A stretch of 61,767 bases of DNA, taken from the NCBI GenBank assembly GCA_003427395.1, contig BFEA01000275.1, forward strand, positions 1,777,282 through 1,839,048, written 5' to 3'. Of this stretch, positions 35,498-47,378 are shown piece after piece (position 1 is the stretch's first letter; the number at the start of each line of letters is the position of its first letter). Origin of the DNA: Chara braunii (taxonomy: Eukaryota > Streptophyta > Charophyceae > Charales > Characeae). The position numbers were made by a program, and so were the translations under genes. The notes under the pieces were generated by a model. It saw only the letters and a list, made by a program, of their open reading frames with translations, was not told the DNA's origin and searched no databases.

Positions 35498-36160
35498 AGG
35501 CTTCTTTTGTCTGCAACTACAAGAGGATGGGTTGGGGTTGTTTCAACCAAATAGGAGTGGTTCTATGCTCAGTGTTGCCACTGACAGAGGAAGGACCTTG
35601 CAAATTTGTTTTTTGCTGGATAGACTCTCCAACACTCGGTCTTCTTCCCAATCATCTATATAGCAGATTAAGAAATCTTTGCAGTATTTCAACAATCCAT
35701 CTGAGTTAATGTACAGCGTTGAAGTTGCTATTTTTGGGTCTTAGTGCCTGACCTCAGGTCCAGGCCCAGAATTTTCCAAAAGGTACCCGTGTCCATGAGG
35801 TCCTTGAGCCATTAACCCGGGTCCTAGTCAGTCGAAGGTCGAAGTGCTGCTACCCAGTTTGTAGGGATGACAGTTTATTTGGAAAATTATGGGCCTGGAC
35901 CTCAGGTCAGGCACTAAGGCCCAAAAATGGCAACTTCAACGCTGTACATTAACTCAGATGGATTGTTGAAATACTGCGAAGATTTCTTAATCCGCCATAT
36001 AGATGATTGGGAAGAAGTCCGAGTGCTGGAGAGTCTATCCAGCAAAAAACAGATTTGCAAGGTCCTTCCTCTGTCAGTGGCAACACTGAGCATAGAACCA
36101 CTCCTATTTGGTTGAAACAACCCCAACCCATCCTCTTGTAGCTCTAGACAAAAGAAGCCT
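35498..36160. mobile_element. 663-bp foldback element with ~283-bp inverted arms
   Basis: Arms 35498-35780 and 35878-36160 are near-identical inverted copies around a ~97-bp spacer. The 60-residue ORFs on the two arms differ at only about five positions. The element has no transposase and interrupts LINE-B ORF2. No target duplication could be recognised. Confidence 0.85.
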
Positions 36161-38684
36161 GATTTGTTGTCAAGTTATGTACCCTCGACAGTTGGGACAT
36201 CAACTTTTCAAAAGATATATGGTCATTTATTTGTGGATCTCATATATTTTTGAGTTGGATAACGCCTTTTTTCGATCTTGGCCTTCTCAAACGAACCTGG
36301 GCTGGGGTCTGCTTTGAGTTGAGAGTTTTTCTGAGAGTTTGGTTAAGTCAGTTTCAAATAGTATATGATTCAAGATTTGAGACCTGTTAGTAACTGGCCC
36401 TGTAATCCGGAGAGACGGACCCTGTTCCAGGCCAGCTGAATGTTCCTCAAAGTTATCGATTTAACATGCCTATTGTAGAATGACTTAATACAAAAACAGA
36501 GTCAGACGCGTGAGGGGTGAGACATGTTGCACTCTCTCATTAGAATGAAAATATGGGAAGACTTCCCAATATTTTTCTTTGGTCTCTCATATTGCTTATA
36601 CTGGTCATTTAGCTAGTAAAGTTTGATTTTGCTGACACAGATCTAGGATGCCAAAACCTCCTTGCTCTCTAGTGAAGCAAATTGAGTCTCAAGCTACATT
36701 GCTTAAGTAGCCTTGCAGGTCCATTGCAACGAGCTTCCAAAGATATCTTGCCGCCACATATTTGATCTTGCGATACACTTCTTCCTCCAACAAGTGGACC
36801 GATAATGGAACCAGAGTATGGAAAAGGCTGCTGGAGAGATAATCAGGGCTCCCCTGAATAGGGAGAGCTTGAAATTATGTTTCCATCCCATGATTTGCGC
36901 AATTATTTTCTCCACAACCGTGACCCATATGGCATTTTGCGTCGAGGAGCAGCAAGTGAGACCTGTATCGCCAGGAATCTGTCTAAACTGTTTGTTGAAA
37001 CCTTCTTGAGGCCCTAGTCAACGCATATCTCGTAGGGGTCCGAGAGGAGAAAGGCTGATTTTTTCCAGTTGATGGAGGTTTCGGATAACAGGCAGTAGAC
37101 ATCCATAAATACGCTTAATGCGTTGAAGGACGGTATCGTATTGGCACAAACAATAGTAAGATTACCAGTCAGCGCGCCCCTCTTCGATTGTATGGAGTGG
37201 GGAATGTTGAGGCATGAGATGGCGTCGTTAGTGCGGATGTTATGCACTAGAACCTCCAACTGCAGGACAAATAATAAGGAGGCTAGTGGGTATCCTTGCC
37301 TGAGTGAGCATATCAATGAGAAGCTTGGGGAGAGGCGATCATTTACTATGACCATTGATGTAGACTTTGTGTATATGACCTTAACACGTGTGCAGAAACC
37401 TTTTTCAAATCTCATTTTAGCCATGGAGGTAAAAATGACCACCCACCTCACCTTGTCATAGGCCTTCTCCATGTCTAGGATAAGGATAACCATATTTATT
37501 CTTTGTTTGGCCAAAATTTCTAACACTTGGATTGTGGATAAGATATTGTCAAATATTGAAGGACCTTTAACGAAGGCTCCTTGCTCTATGCCTACTAACT
37601 CTGGAAGGACATCTGTCAATCTCATAGCTAGGGCCTTAACCAAGATTTTGTAGGCAACATTGAGCACTTAGATGACACGGTAGTTTCTCACTTATCTTTT
37701 GTCACTTTTTTTATAAAGGAGTGAGCTAACCTCCTTTAACCAGCCTTTCAGCAACTCCCCTAAGTTGAGGGTGCTGTTAAATATTTGGCATAGGAATAGG
37801 GCAAAGGCCTCCCATGAGCTAAGTAATAGTTCGATAGGCATGCCGTCTATTTCTGGGCAGTTGCCTGTAGCCATATTTTTGTCATATTCTTAACGGCCAG
37901 AAAGAGTTCATGTGTAGAGAAGGGCTGATCCAATGCTTTTCTGGTCTTGAGGGGAACCGAGGCTGAAAGACCATGCCAAAAATCTGAAATAAGCAATAAG
38001 TCCATATCATGTCCGTCCAATGGTCTCCTTGTAGATAAAATATTCATGAAATAGTCATTGACATACCTGCACATTTCTTCCATGTTGGTGGTCAGGGGTT
38101 CTTGACGGTTGAATGGATGACTCAGTTCTCTAAGGGTTGGCTTAACTTATCTTAGGATGAGTGACCGCAAAGTTTCCTTGGTCATCTTGTCAAAACGCAC
38201 CAGGCCTCTGATCTTGAGCCATGTGAGCTTGTCCTTCTATTTTTTTAGCTCAAGGGCTTCGGGGACAACAATGTTATCCGTCCGTTTCTTAGACCAGTAG
38301 TGGTATGAGAACGGGTCCTTGCCCATGTTGTTTTCTGCTCCGGCTATGTGTTTTTTAGTGCAGGGTTCGACCCAGTTCTTGTTGGCAGCCTTCATTCTAT
38401 TGTGAGGATGGACAAGCTTGTCTCTGTCCAAACCTGTTCGTTATTGAATAGGTCCTTAGCCTCCATTCACTTTGTTATTTGATCCCAAACCCAATTCATT
38501 ATACCTGGGTCCTTAAGGACTGTTGCGCTCAGACGGAATGAGGGTCTGGCTTTGTCAAATTGGTTTTTAGTTAATATCTCCATAAACACCAGGAATGATC
38601 TGATAGGTGTTCGTTCAGGAGGTCGCACCATGAACAGCGGTCCTAAACCACCGAGAGAAGGTTAACAACAGTCGTATTTTTCAT

Positions 38685-38925
38685 CACCACTTCAGGACAC
38701 CCTTCACCACTTCAGGATGCAGCCTGCCGAAAAAGGTGGTTTTCAGGGTCTTCGGACCTTTCACCACTTCAGGACCATTCAGGTCTGAAAATCATGAATG
38801 ATCCTGAAGTGGTGAAAGCTCCGAAGACCTTGAAAACCACCTATTTAGGCAGTCTGCCTAAACAGGTGGTTTTCAAGGTCTTCGGACCTTTCACCACTTC
38901 AGGACCATTCAGGATTTTCAGACCG
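38685..38925. mobile_element. Alternating-orientation foldback insertion in the LINE-B endonuclease
   Basis: A ~48-bp block starting AGGTGGTTTTCA and containing CACCACTTCAGGA occurs three times in orientations +, -, + (from 38734, ending 38842, from 38874). Two shorter copies of CACCACTTCAGGA precede it (38685, 38705). Between blocks lies TTAGGCAG-TCTGCCTAA, itself a palindrome. Confidence 0.8.
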
Positions 38926-39000
38926 CTAAAAACTCTCACGTCAGAATTTTCATTCCTGAATTTTTAGCTACCAGATAACCGCTTGTGAAACCACCCCTCT

Positions 39001-39140
39001 TGCCAAAATCAAATCCAGTCTCTTGCTTGGAGGGATGGCTTGGGAGGCCGGCTTAAGGACGTACCAGGTATGCCAAAATCAAATCCAGTCTCTTGCTTGG
39101 AGGGATGGCTTGGAAGGCCGGTTTAAGGACATATCAGGTA
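39001..39140. repeat. 70-bp tandem duplication within LINE-B ORF2
   Basis: Units 39001-39070 and 39071-39140 both start TGCCAAAATCAAATCCAG and differ at only a few bases. 70 is not a multiple of three, so the duplication shifts the frame. Confidence 0.95.
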
Positions 39141-39744
39141 TAGCCTGGGGATTCGAGATTTAAAGTTTTGAAGACATAGGTCATGTATTGAGACTCAATA
39201 AATGAGGACAACGTTATAGCATAAGGGTAGAAGAGGGTTGGATGTGGAAAATCAAGTCGTGGGTTAAGAGTGGAGTTTCAGTGACCTGCGATGATTAAGT
39301 TTTCAACATCCAGAATGAATGTTGGTAGTGTGACGAAGATGTTAATCCATTTTGAATACTTCAACGGGGCACAAACAATCATCACTACCCAGTCCTCTTC
39401 GCCCACTGCTAGCTTAACCCAGAACCATCTGCCCCCTGGATCGTGAAATGTATCCATGACATCTATCTCCAAGTCTTTATGGATAAAGATAGCAACACCA
39501 CCCTTGGATCCGTCTGTTAGCGCTCAAAACTAAGGGTCATTCCACAATTTGTTGCGGTTGGCTATTTTGTCTGCGTTCAACTTGGTTTCTTGCAAACACA
39601 AAATGTGAGGATTGTCCTTATGGGCCCAGAACATGAATCTTCAACGTTTCTCACGGTTGGAGGTATTCCCCAACACTCTTAAATTTCAACTTACCACTTT
39701 AATCATGTTTGGCAGGACCGTTGTTGTGGCCATTGCTGCTCTGG

Positions 39745-40462
39745 ATTTAGATGCGATATGGGTTGATTTGTTGTTGGGGGGGGTCTCCACGTGGGGTATC
39801 GAAGAAGCTCAGTTTACTTTGGATTTCCTCTGTATGCAAAGAGGCATGGAGTTCTGAGCGGGTAAGCCTATCAGCAATATGGCCGACAAAGAAACTCGAA
39901 GTGATAATCAATTTGACGAATGTTGTCGAGAGAGCTGCCATCAGCGGAGAAAGGTCCAACCAACTAAATATCTGAACCTTTGGGTTCCCTATGGATGAAG
40001 TTCAAGAGGCTAGACTTACTACACTTTCCCCGAACCCTTAAGGACCTAAGAGTTAATTGCATCAATGACATATGTGTCCAAGGGTTGGGCTTGAACTAAA
40101 ATGGATGGTAGGAGTTCACGTCCCTCCCGATCTTTCAGTATGAGTATTTTCGCCATAAAGTTCATTTTGGAACAAATGAAAGAAATCAACATATGAATTA
40201 TTCTTTTGTTGTTCTTATATTTTTTTGATAACGTCTTCATTGACATTGTATAATTGATAAATTTCTTTGTGTGTTTCTGAGGAAGTGGCACTTTCTTTCG
40301 AGCGGGGGAATGATCCGGGTCTTCCCCAAGATTCGCCTTTGCTCTCTGCTGAGGTACTGCCTTAGATTCGTTCATCTTCAGTCTTTTGGAAGAATCAGAC
40401 AAAAATCTTGAAAGACTGGTGGACTTGCCCTGGGAAAGGTCGAGTCTGATCTTCGGTCCCGC
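39745..40462 (-). pseudogene. LINE-B ORF1, C-terminal part
   Basis: The frame at 40402-40046 (118 aa from SDSSKRLK) plus broken pieces to about 39745 align with the C-terminal part of LINE-A ORF1 through positions such as LPSILVQAQ/LPSIILSEV and the placement directly before the endonuclease. Upstream of 40402 the frame stays open to 40462, and after removing G2 continues into 14249 without a stop (QMAGPKIRLD). Confidence 0.6.
40459..40462. other. Target-site duplication of G2, copy 2 (CCGC)
   Basis: CCGC directly precedes the TG that starts the right LTR. Its partner lies at 14246-14249. Confidence 0.65.
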
Positions 40463-43400
40463 TGTCGGGGCAGAAACCCTTACAAGGGTATCTGCTGGTG
40501 TTTTTATGACTCGCAGGCAGGTGCCGTTCTACCGAAAACCGGCGGGGCGCCGGTGAGCGAAAGGAAAAGATGGACAAGAGATAATCTGCCACGACACTAC
40601 AGAAGATTTCATGGGTATCCCAACCCCATGTACGTATTTCCTTTTCTTTTCTTAGTGGTTATTGATCCCGCTCCCGTTTCGTATGAATTTTGTTACTTGA
40701 ACTTTGGGGTAGGGCACCCAAGTGGCTGTTGGTAGGGCAATTGACGGTACGAAGGTGTGCTGCGACAGAAAACCCACGGAGGGAGGATGTCACGACTACG
40801 AGGACGTCGGGGTTACCATCCCCCTTCGCCCCCACCATCAAAGTGACGCACGACGACCTAAACCAAAGGTTGTCACGTGGCCTATCGATCGCGTGATTCA
40901 GGGTCCGTCGGAGGAGAAGATCGACGTTAGAAGCGGCGCAACAACGGTTAGAAGGAAATCTAAAGGGGCTCGAGTTAAAGGCCTATCCGAAAGAAACTAT
41001 CAAAGAAAACCTACAGTATCGCAACCCCTGTAGAACTTAACCCCGCTCTTACACTGTTCATGCGCGACATGCGATTCAACTAGGCTAAGCAAGTGTCCAG
41101 ATAATATGAAAAGGAGCCGCAAAGATAGGCACGGCGGGACCAATCATTCCCCGTCGCTCCAACTGCCAGACCGATGCACGACAACCTAAAGAAAACGGGG
41201 TCGCGTGGCCGATCTGCCTCGCGTTTCAGAGCCAGATGGTTGAAAACAACCTCGTCGAACAATGGGTCGGAGGCGGCGTGGTAGCGGGGGAAACTAAGGG
41301 CTGGAGTTAAAAATTTATCTAGGAAAATTGTCGGTAAACACCTAACCCCGCGATTGTGTCATACGTACTCACCCTACTACCCGGTTGGGCTAATCGAGTA
41401 GTGTGGCGGCGCAAGAAGAGGCCGCAGGCAAGAGGAAATACGATCGGGGGGGAGGGTGCCTCGGAAATGCGAGTTGGGCATCACACCTATTGCTTCACAT
41501 ATTGGTGGCACTCCTACCTATACCATGATAGGAGTTAGCCTAGAAGGTTCAGAGGCGGGATGACAAGCAGCAAACATATGGATCGTTTCCCACTACCTCC
41601 AACCGCCTAACTAGCTCCCCTTTTGGGCAGGACCGCGGACCACGAGGAGAGGATGCCTCGGGACAGCTAGCAGGGCACCGCGCCTATCAAGACAAATTTC
41701 AGCAGTGCCCCTCCCCATACCGTGGTAGGAGCTAGGCCAATAGGTTTCAGTAGCTAGCTGATAAACGGCGGACGTATGGATCGAAACCAAGCGTCTGACA
41801 GTGGGCTAGCTCCTTTTAAGCAGGAGTCCGTTAAGGTAATTTGGGCCGCACGATCAGGGAAAATCACGTGGTCGGGGATTCACTCGCCTCGCAGACTTTC
41901 AGCCCTTGCCTGACTACGAGCGGGCTCAATCTCTGGGCAAAGGGGTAGGAGTACCCCATATTCGTTGAAAGAAGGAAAACGGGGAATCAAAAGAGAACGA
42001 GAAAAGAAAGGAAAACGACAAAACAAAAGAGAAAAACGAAGCGAAATTTCCCGCAACGTGTCAATACGATGGGACCTCAAACCGTGGACAATGGGAAGAA
42101 GAAGAAAAAACTTCGTTAAAAAGAAGTAAGAAGAAAAAAAAAATGAAAACAACGGGCAAAAAAAAACGAAAAAAAAAACGAAAAAACAGAAAGCGCCAGA
42201 TGGCACAAACGTGGGGATTCCGACCCCAGGCCAAAGTTGGCTCTACCTAAAACGGAGCTTAGCTTCGTTTATTCTTTCTTTGTTTTATTCGTTCCTTTTT
42301 TTTCTTTTTTTTCTTTCTTGTTGCTAACTACCACCTCTACCCCGTGGATACTTATTCACCAGCGACTACGAACCTTCCCGGGCTCCAAGGGAAGATCCAT
42401 TCTCGATTAAGGTCGTGATGTGAGCATACCTTGAAGGAGAGTAGCTACCACGCCCATGCTACACTAGGATTCGAGCCAGGGCACCTGGCTTAGCACCATG
42501 GAAGGCCGTGGCTACGTCTGGGGCAAAAGTGGCCATGATGCCCCTCTCTTTGACCTCAGCTGGGCCATCATAGCCGCCTTGCAGAGATAGCACCCCCACG
42601 TTGGATCTTTCTGATCCTGGGGGTGGGGTTGAGGGTCGGGAATAGGACACCACCACACAGGAATATGACAGGAGGAATCATTGAGGGATTCCCGCGATTG
42701 ATATCAATGGATCTCGTGGCTGGGAACCCACCAAAGGGAGAGGAGGGCTAAGGCTGAATAAGGAACTAAGTTCAACCTTTCCTCGAAGTACCGTCACTGA
42801 GAAAAATAGCCCGTTACATCAAACTTTAAAAACTTATAACTCCTAGAATAATGGTCAGAAAAATACAAGAAAAATTGTTTCGGAAATGAGACAGCCTCAG
42901 CCATCTCGTGAGAATTACGAGATGACTGATTGAACTAACCTTGAATAGATAAAAACGAGAGAAGGGGAAATAGTCAAAGTCAATCGCACTAAGTGCGAGG
43001 CTGCGGTGCGACGACGTCACACCGTCGATCTCACGAGAATCGAGGGTCCAGGGCCATCTTGAATTATTGTCTAAGGGCTAGAGTCTCGAGGAACTCTCTC
43101 CACGTCGAGTATAAAAGCAGATCGTGCCCCAGTTGTTGCCACACAAGGAGCACGTGATGTTGGAGTGGTCGCACACTCTAAGGCATTCGTGAGTTGCGGG
43201 AGTGTTGCTGGGAGTCTACTAGAGGAGCTGTTGGAGCAAGGAGGAAGAGGCTGAGCCATCATAGCCACAAGGTGGAGGCACCTTGCTGCCACCTTGGGTT
43301 GGTACCGGACCCGCGCCACATGAGCTAGGGTCCACTCTGTTGGAGCGGGACCTCACCTCTAACCTCAAGGGAGCGACATTTTGGACCTAGCATCGACCAA

Positions 43401-44447
43401 GGACCAGGTTTATTATTTTTGAGCTTGGACGTGGTCGACATGAGGTTGCATGCTGCCGAAGTAATCAAGCAGCAAGGCTACGTCCGCATGAGGAGTAGCG
43501 TTGTCAGCCTTGTCGTACGTGGACGTCGAGATTAATTTGCGGAAGTGTCATAGGACCGCTATTGGATCTGGTTTGGACGCCAAGGCGGTGCCTTTTATAT
43601 TGGAGGAAGGATCTCGGTTTGCGGTGCGACAAAATGGTGGTACCTCTTACCTACTTGTTGGCGGTTTGCAGAGGTAGCAATATTTTGTTTGTGTGGCATT
43701 CGAAGTGTGTCATCGTGGTCCGAAGGAGGTACCAAATGCGGCACATCCTCAAGACGGACACCGATGCAAACTTGTGGCGGTGCGGCACAAGGGATTTTTT
43801 TTAGCAAGAACGACGCAAGTACTTGACGTTTTGGCGTGGTAGAACCCTTGGTACCGGTTCATGGCACCATTGGGACCATTTAGGATTGCGTCGCCTCATC
43901 GGTTTTATTGAATGGACCGTCGACACCAAATTTTAAGTCGCTCGACGCCAGGGATTTATTTTGGAGTGCGCCGGCGACCGTCATTGCATTGGGCTAGGCG
44001 GGACCAATTTAAGTTGGAACCGGAGGTGCCGCTCATCACTGGAGGGACTTGCTAAGACAAGCAAGAACCGCTCAATAATTGTTGGGATTTACGACACTTG
44101 TGAATTTTCTATTCAAGACATTTTGGGAGCTCGGTTGACATTCAAGGTTCAACTTGACTTTCTTGGGTGAGCCAGTCGACATCGATGAGATTTCACTCAA
44201 GGTCAGTTAATGACTCAGACCCCCCACTCCCCACGTGAACCCACACCTTGCTTGCCCCATTTTCTTTGAATGTTCAATTGAAAGGAAGAAGCTTGATTGT
44301 GTGCGCTCAAACGTGAGAAGGAAAGTGTTGTATGATCCCGTGTGTCCTTATCTATCCTCGGAAACCGTCTTGGCTTTGTATTTTATTGCAGGCATGTGAG
44401 CGAAAACCTTGTATGGGTAACGAAGACTAGGGCTTTGTCCGTAAAAA

Positions 44448-44473
44448 GGGGGGGGGCGGGGGGGGGGGGGGGG
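44448..44473 (+). repeat. G tract (~26 nt with one C)
   Basis: A near-continuous guanine run able in principle to form G-quadruplex. The aligned part of the left arm (near 16895-16915) has no such tract, so it arose after the LTRs diverged or is a sequencing artefact. Confidence 0.85.
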
Positions 44474-45022
44474 AAACCTTCAATGCTCTCTTTTTTTGGT
44501 CCGCAAGAATCTTGGTCGATTGAAGGTCACGAGGGAGAAATCTCGTCATTAATTTGTATTTCTTCATTCGGTTAGATGAATCCCGCATTAGGAATTCAAC
44601 GGTATGGCTCGTTCGTTATGAGGTGACCCTCACCTATTACCCGCGACAAAAAAAAGTAACATGCAATGAAACGGGTTGATTGAGCTCTTTTGTTTTACAC
44701 TTCTCTCCTTAACTATCTAGCGCATAGGAAACTACTCCTACAAGCATGCACCTAGCAGCCTCGCCTGGCTCGAGCAGACTACCACGAGAGGATAGCGGTC
44801 TCAGGATCAAGGGGACCAAGCAGCGATAGGATTTGCCCCACTATTAGCATGCGCACGCTCGACGTCGTTCTGTTTATAGCCTAGCCTCTCGAATATTTCA
44901 TTTCACTACAAGGTTCTTACGCCGTCTGTTCTTTCTAGGACGATAGAGAGTTAGTCCGTCCTGACCTCCACCGCTCGTTGTGCCTAACCTCGACTAATGG
45001 AGTAAGTTGGCCAACCGGAAGG

Positions 45023-45598
45023 ATGGAGGTGCGGGTAGTAGACAACTCAAGTGCCACAAGCGATGCTGCCTCGAGCAATTCACGACAGAGAAGCGAGGTG
45101 GTTGTCACCATCATGCTGTTTCCAAACAAGACGGAGGCGATGACGTCTGTCGTTGCTACCGCGGGAGGATTTAGGCAAGAATGGGTGAGAGTCGGACGCA
45201 TGGTCTTTCATCCGGCGAACGTCTGTTCGACCGAGGTAGAGCTCAGAGATGACCAAGGAACCCTCGAGGACCCGCCACGAGTTTACGCATTCGTGACTAC
45301 GGCCATGAAGCTGGTACTGAGCATTGACTTTTGTCCTCTCAGAAAGATGCACTGGAGGGACATAGGGGTTGTCTACGACGTCGTGAACGAGACAATCTAT
45401 CATAAGTTCGCTGACAAGATCATATGGTTGTCCCTGCGCATTACGTGAAACCACCACGCTCGATAGGGACCATTTGTGTTCACCCAATATTATAACCGCG
45501 TAGGTTCATTTGATATGAGGATCCGTGCCTCCGAGAGATGTGATGATGAGGTCCTCCAGCGATAGGAGGAGAGTCTGCTAAAACTCTTTCGTATTTGA
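45023..45598 (+). pseudogene. LTR ORF, right copy, interrupted
   Basis: Matches the 161-aa ORF at 15721-16206. From ATG 45023 it reads to TGA 45446-45448, where the left copy has CGA, and homology continues past a second stop (TAG near 45568, CAG in the left copy) to the shared end LLKLFRI near 45598. Both stops are single C-to-T changes. Confidence 0.6.
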
Positions 45599-46504
45599 TG
45601 ACGACTCTTTGGTGGCGCGACGGATGGCGGAGCTTTACAACACGAGCAATCTACAACTACGATGGTGAGGACGAGTGCGAAAGTTGATGATCAACGAGGC
45701 GCTCATCAGACGGCATACTCAACTGGACGACTCACACGCTTTACGACCACTAGGCGTCACCTTCCACCATAGGTACCCCCTGATTGAACCGCTTGGAGGA
45801 GGGTAGCTAGCTAAGCCCCTAGGTTCGGATCATCAGGCTTCGACCTTGAAGGACTAAAATATAATAAAATTTGATCACCTTAGTCCTGCCGACCAAGAAA
45901 ACACGATCAACGGGCTCCTATGATTATCATTTCCACGATGATTTTTGCTGGTGTCATGATGAGGGGCGAAGACGGCACAAAGGTTTTATCATTTTTTTTA
46001 TATATATTTAGCTTGGTAGGCATCTGCTGTCAGGCGATAACCCCTACATTAGGAAGGGTGTATGTGGCGCGGATAAGGAAAGTAAAGAGAGGAGGAAAAA
46101 GATAAATATGGTCACATTGCCATGTCACGTTGTTGTTTTTGAAATTCGATCAAGCAAGTTTCAATATATATAAACTGTGAATGTCAATGGTGTTAAGGAG
46201 GTTACTTCTATGTCAATCTTATGTGCATCAATTGTGGGACACTTTTAAAAATTTTCTCTTTCGTCTTGCGTAATGCTAAGAACAAAGGTTTACTTCCTGT
46301 TGTCAAATTTTGCAGTCCTTGCGAATGAATGTCTTTTGGTCACTGAGACAAGTCGCCACTTATGTATTGCATTTATGAGCTTTGTTCATGACATCTATGT
46401 GTATTTTCTTTACTACATTCATGTGTCTGTTTCCGACGTCTATGTATATCTTGGTTGCTACATTCATGTGCTTGGTTGCGACTTCTACATGTTTTAATGC
46501 GATA

Positions 46505-47039
46505 TGTGTATTTGGTTGTAATTTCAGTTTCTTCATTTCCAAAGGAAAATGCCTTTATAGAAAGACCAGAAGCAACTTGATTCGTGATCAACTTGACGAA
46601 GCCTAGCCGACCGACGTGATCCGCTCCGTAGGAACCGAACAGCCTATGGGATGAGCAGTAGTCGGGGCCGATCGACAATTATCCATAAGAGTTGTCTGTA
46701 CTACTGCGAAACGAGCAAAACGCCCTTGGCTGTTCTACCTCTGCAATTGCATGTGAAAGCTTTCGTATCTAGACAAGTAGCTCGGTAGGGATACCCCTTT
46801 GAGGATAGTGACAGCTCCTCAGGGAAGATGAGTTGTGCCTCGTGGGACCCTGACTGGTCGTAGGGGAACGAGAGAAGTACGACTGGCGCATCCGGCTAGA
46901 GCGGCAAACCCCATCGTTCACCTTGATGAATCTCATGGGAAAACATTTTGACTTTAAATGAAATATTTAAAATTTTCGCGTGATGCGGCTGGGAGGTCCC
47001 CTTATGCGCGGCAACGCGAGAGGGTCGTTGTGTCTGACA
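46505..47039 (+). repeat. alpha1 block (3' end of the right LTR)
   Basis: Reverse complement of the left alpha1 block, ending in CA at 47039 just before the PBS. Related at lower identity to alpha2. Confidence 0.75.
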
Positions 47040-47041
47040 GG

Positions 47042-47059
47042 TGGCGGCGTTGCCGGGGA
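47042..47059 (+). promoter_or_regulatory. Primer-binding site, tRNA-Asp type
   Basis: TGGCGGCGTTGCCGGGGA differs at one base from TGGCGCCGTTGCCGGGGA, the site used by several plant gypsy elements and complementary to the 3' end of tRNA-Asp. It lies 2 nt after the CA that ends the LTR. Confidence 0.8.
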
Positions 47060-47378
47060 TGACGTATATCTACCGTTGTCCCTTGTGGAACGACACTCGG
47101 GTAAGGCAATCCCGAATATTTGCCTTATATTGTTATTTAAGTAATTAGACTGTTCGATTGTGATTTGGTTTCCTCTCGAAAAGACAAGTAGCATTATCAT
47201 GGCAATGACCCTAGTGCGGCTGAGAGATTGTTAAATGATAGGTATGAATGTGAACAACTCAACGTGGATTAGCTATTTCGGTTAGTCACGAACTGCGTAA
47301 TGAGAAGGACTTGTGAAAATTTTTTCCTGACTTAATTATCTGGTTGTGATCGTTGTTCCACTTGGCTCTTCACTTAAG

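Larger units (their letters stand above)
34904..39740 (-). pseudogene. LINE-B ORF2, inactive
   Basis: The endonuclease begins near 39705 with a stop where the conserved Trp of the WN motif should be, then ILCLQETKLN (39605-39576), whose Glu is catalytic, and IIAGH near 39278 replacing the usual GDWN. The RT (37874-37014) shows DMEKAYDKVRW and SLRQGYPLASLLF, but the catalytic ADD box reads TGN (near 37165), three transitions away. The C-terminal part (36915-36703, 35464-35267, 35137-34904) aligns loosely with LINE-A after the first foldback insertion. Frameshifts separate most pieces. Confidence 0.8.
34391..40462 (-). mobile_element. LINE-B, 3' part (end of ORF1, ORF2, 3' UTR, tail)
   Basis: Same family as LINE-A: matching ORF1 end, endonuclease, RT, zinc-binding-region remains, the 3' UTR block GTTGGAAACAGGGTCC and a simple-repeat tail. 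It stops at 40462 against the right arm, and its missing ORF1 start is at 12471-14249 on the other strand. Two different foldback elements and a 70-bp duplication lie within it. Confidence 0.8.
40463..47039 (+). mobile_element. Right 6.6-kb arm: probable 5' LTR of gypsy G2
   Basis: It starts TGTCGGGGCAGAAACCC and ends GTGTCTGACA, and is 6577 bp against 6613 bp for the left arm. Two bases later comes a PBS, then gag, so it is in the position of a 5' LTR. It carries the same internal repeats as the left arm in mirror order, plus a G-rich tract missing from the left arm. Both arms lack gag-pol. No TATA box could be chosen with confidence. Confidence 0.75.

Noticed and set aside
35527-36131. Two almost identical 60-aa proteins on opposite strands
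   Set aside because: They are the two inverted arms of the foldback element, not duplicated genes.
14250-47039. A single 33-kb DNA transposon with 6.6-kb terminal inverted repeats
   Set aside because: The PBS next to the right arm, the split LINE outside and the split integrase are better explained by LTRs plus one inversion.
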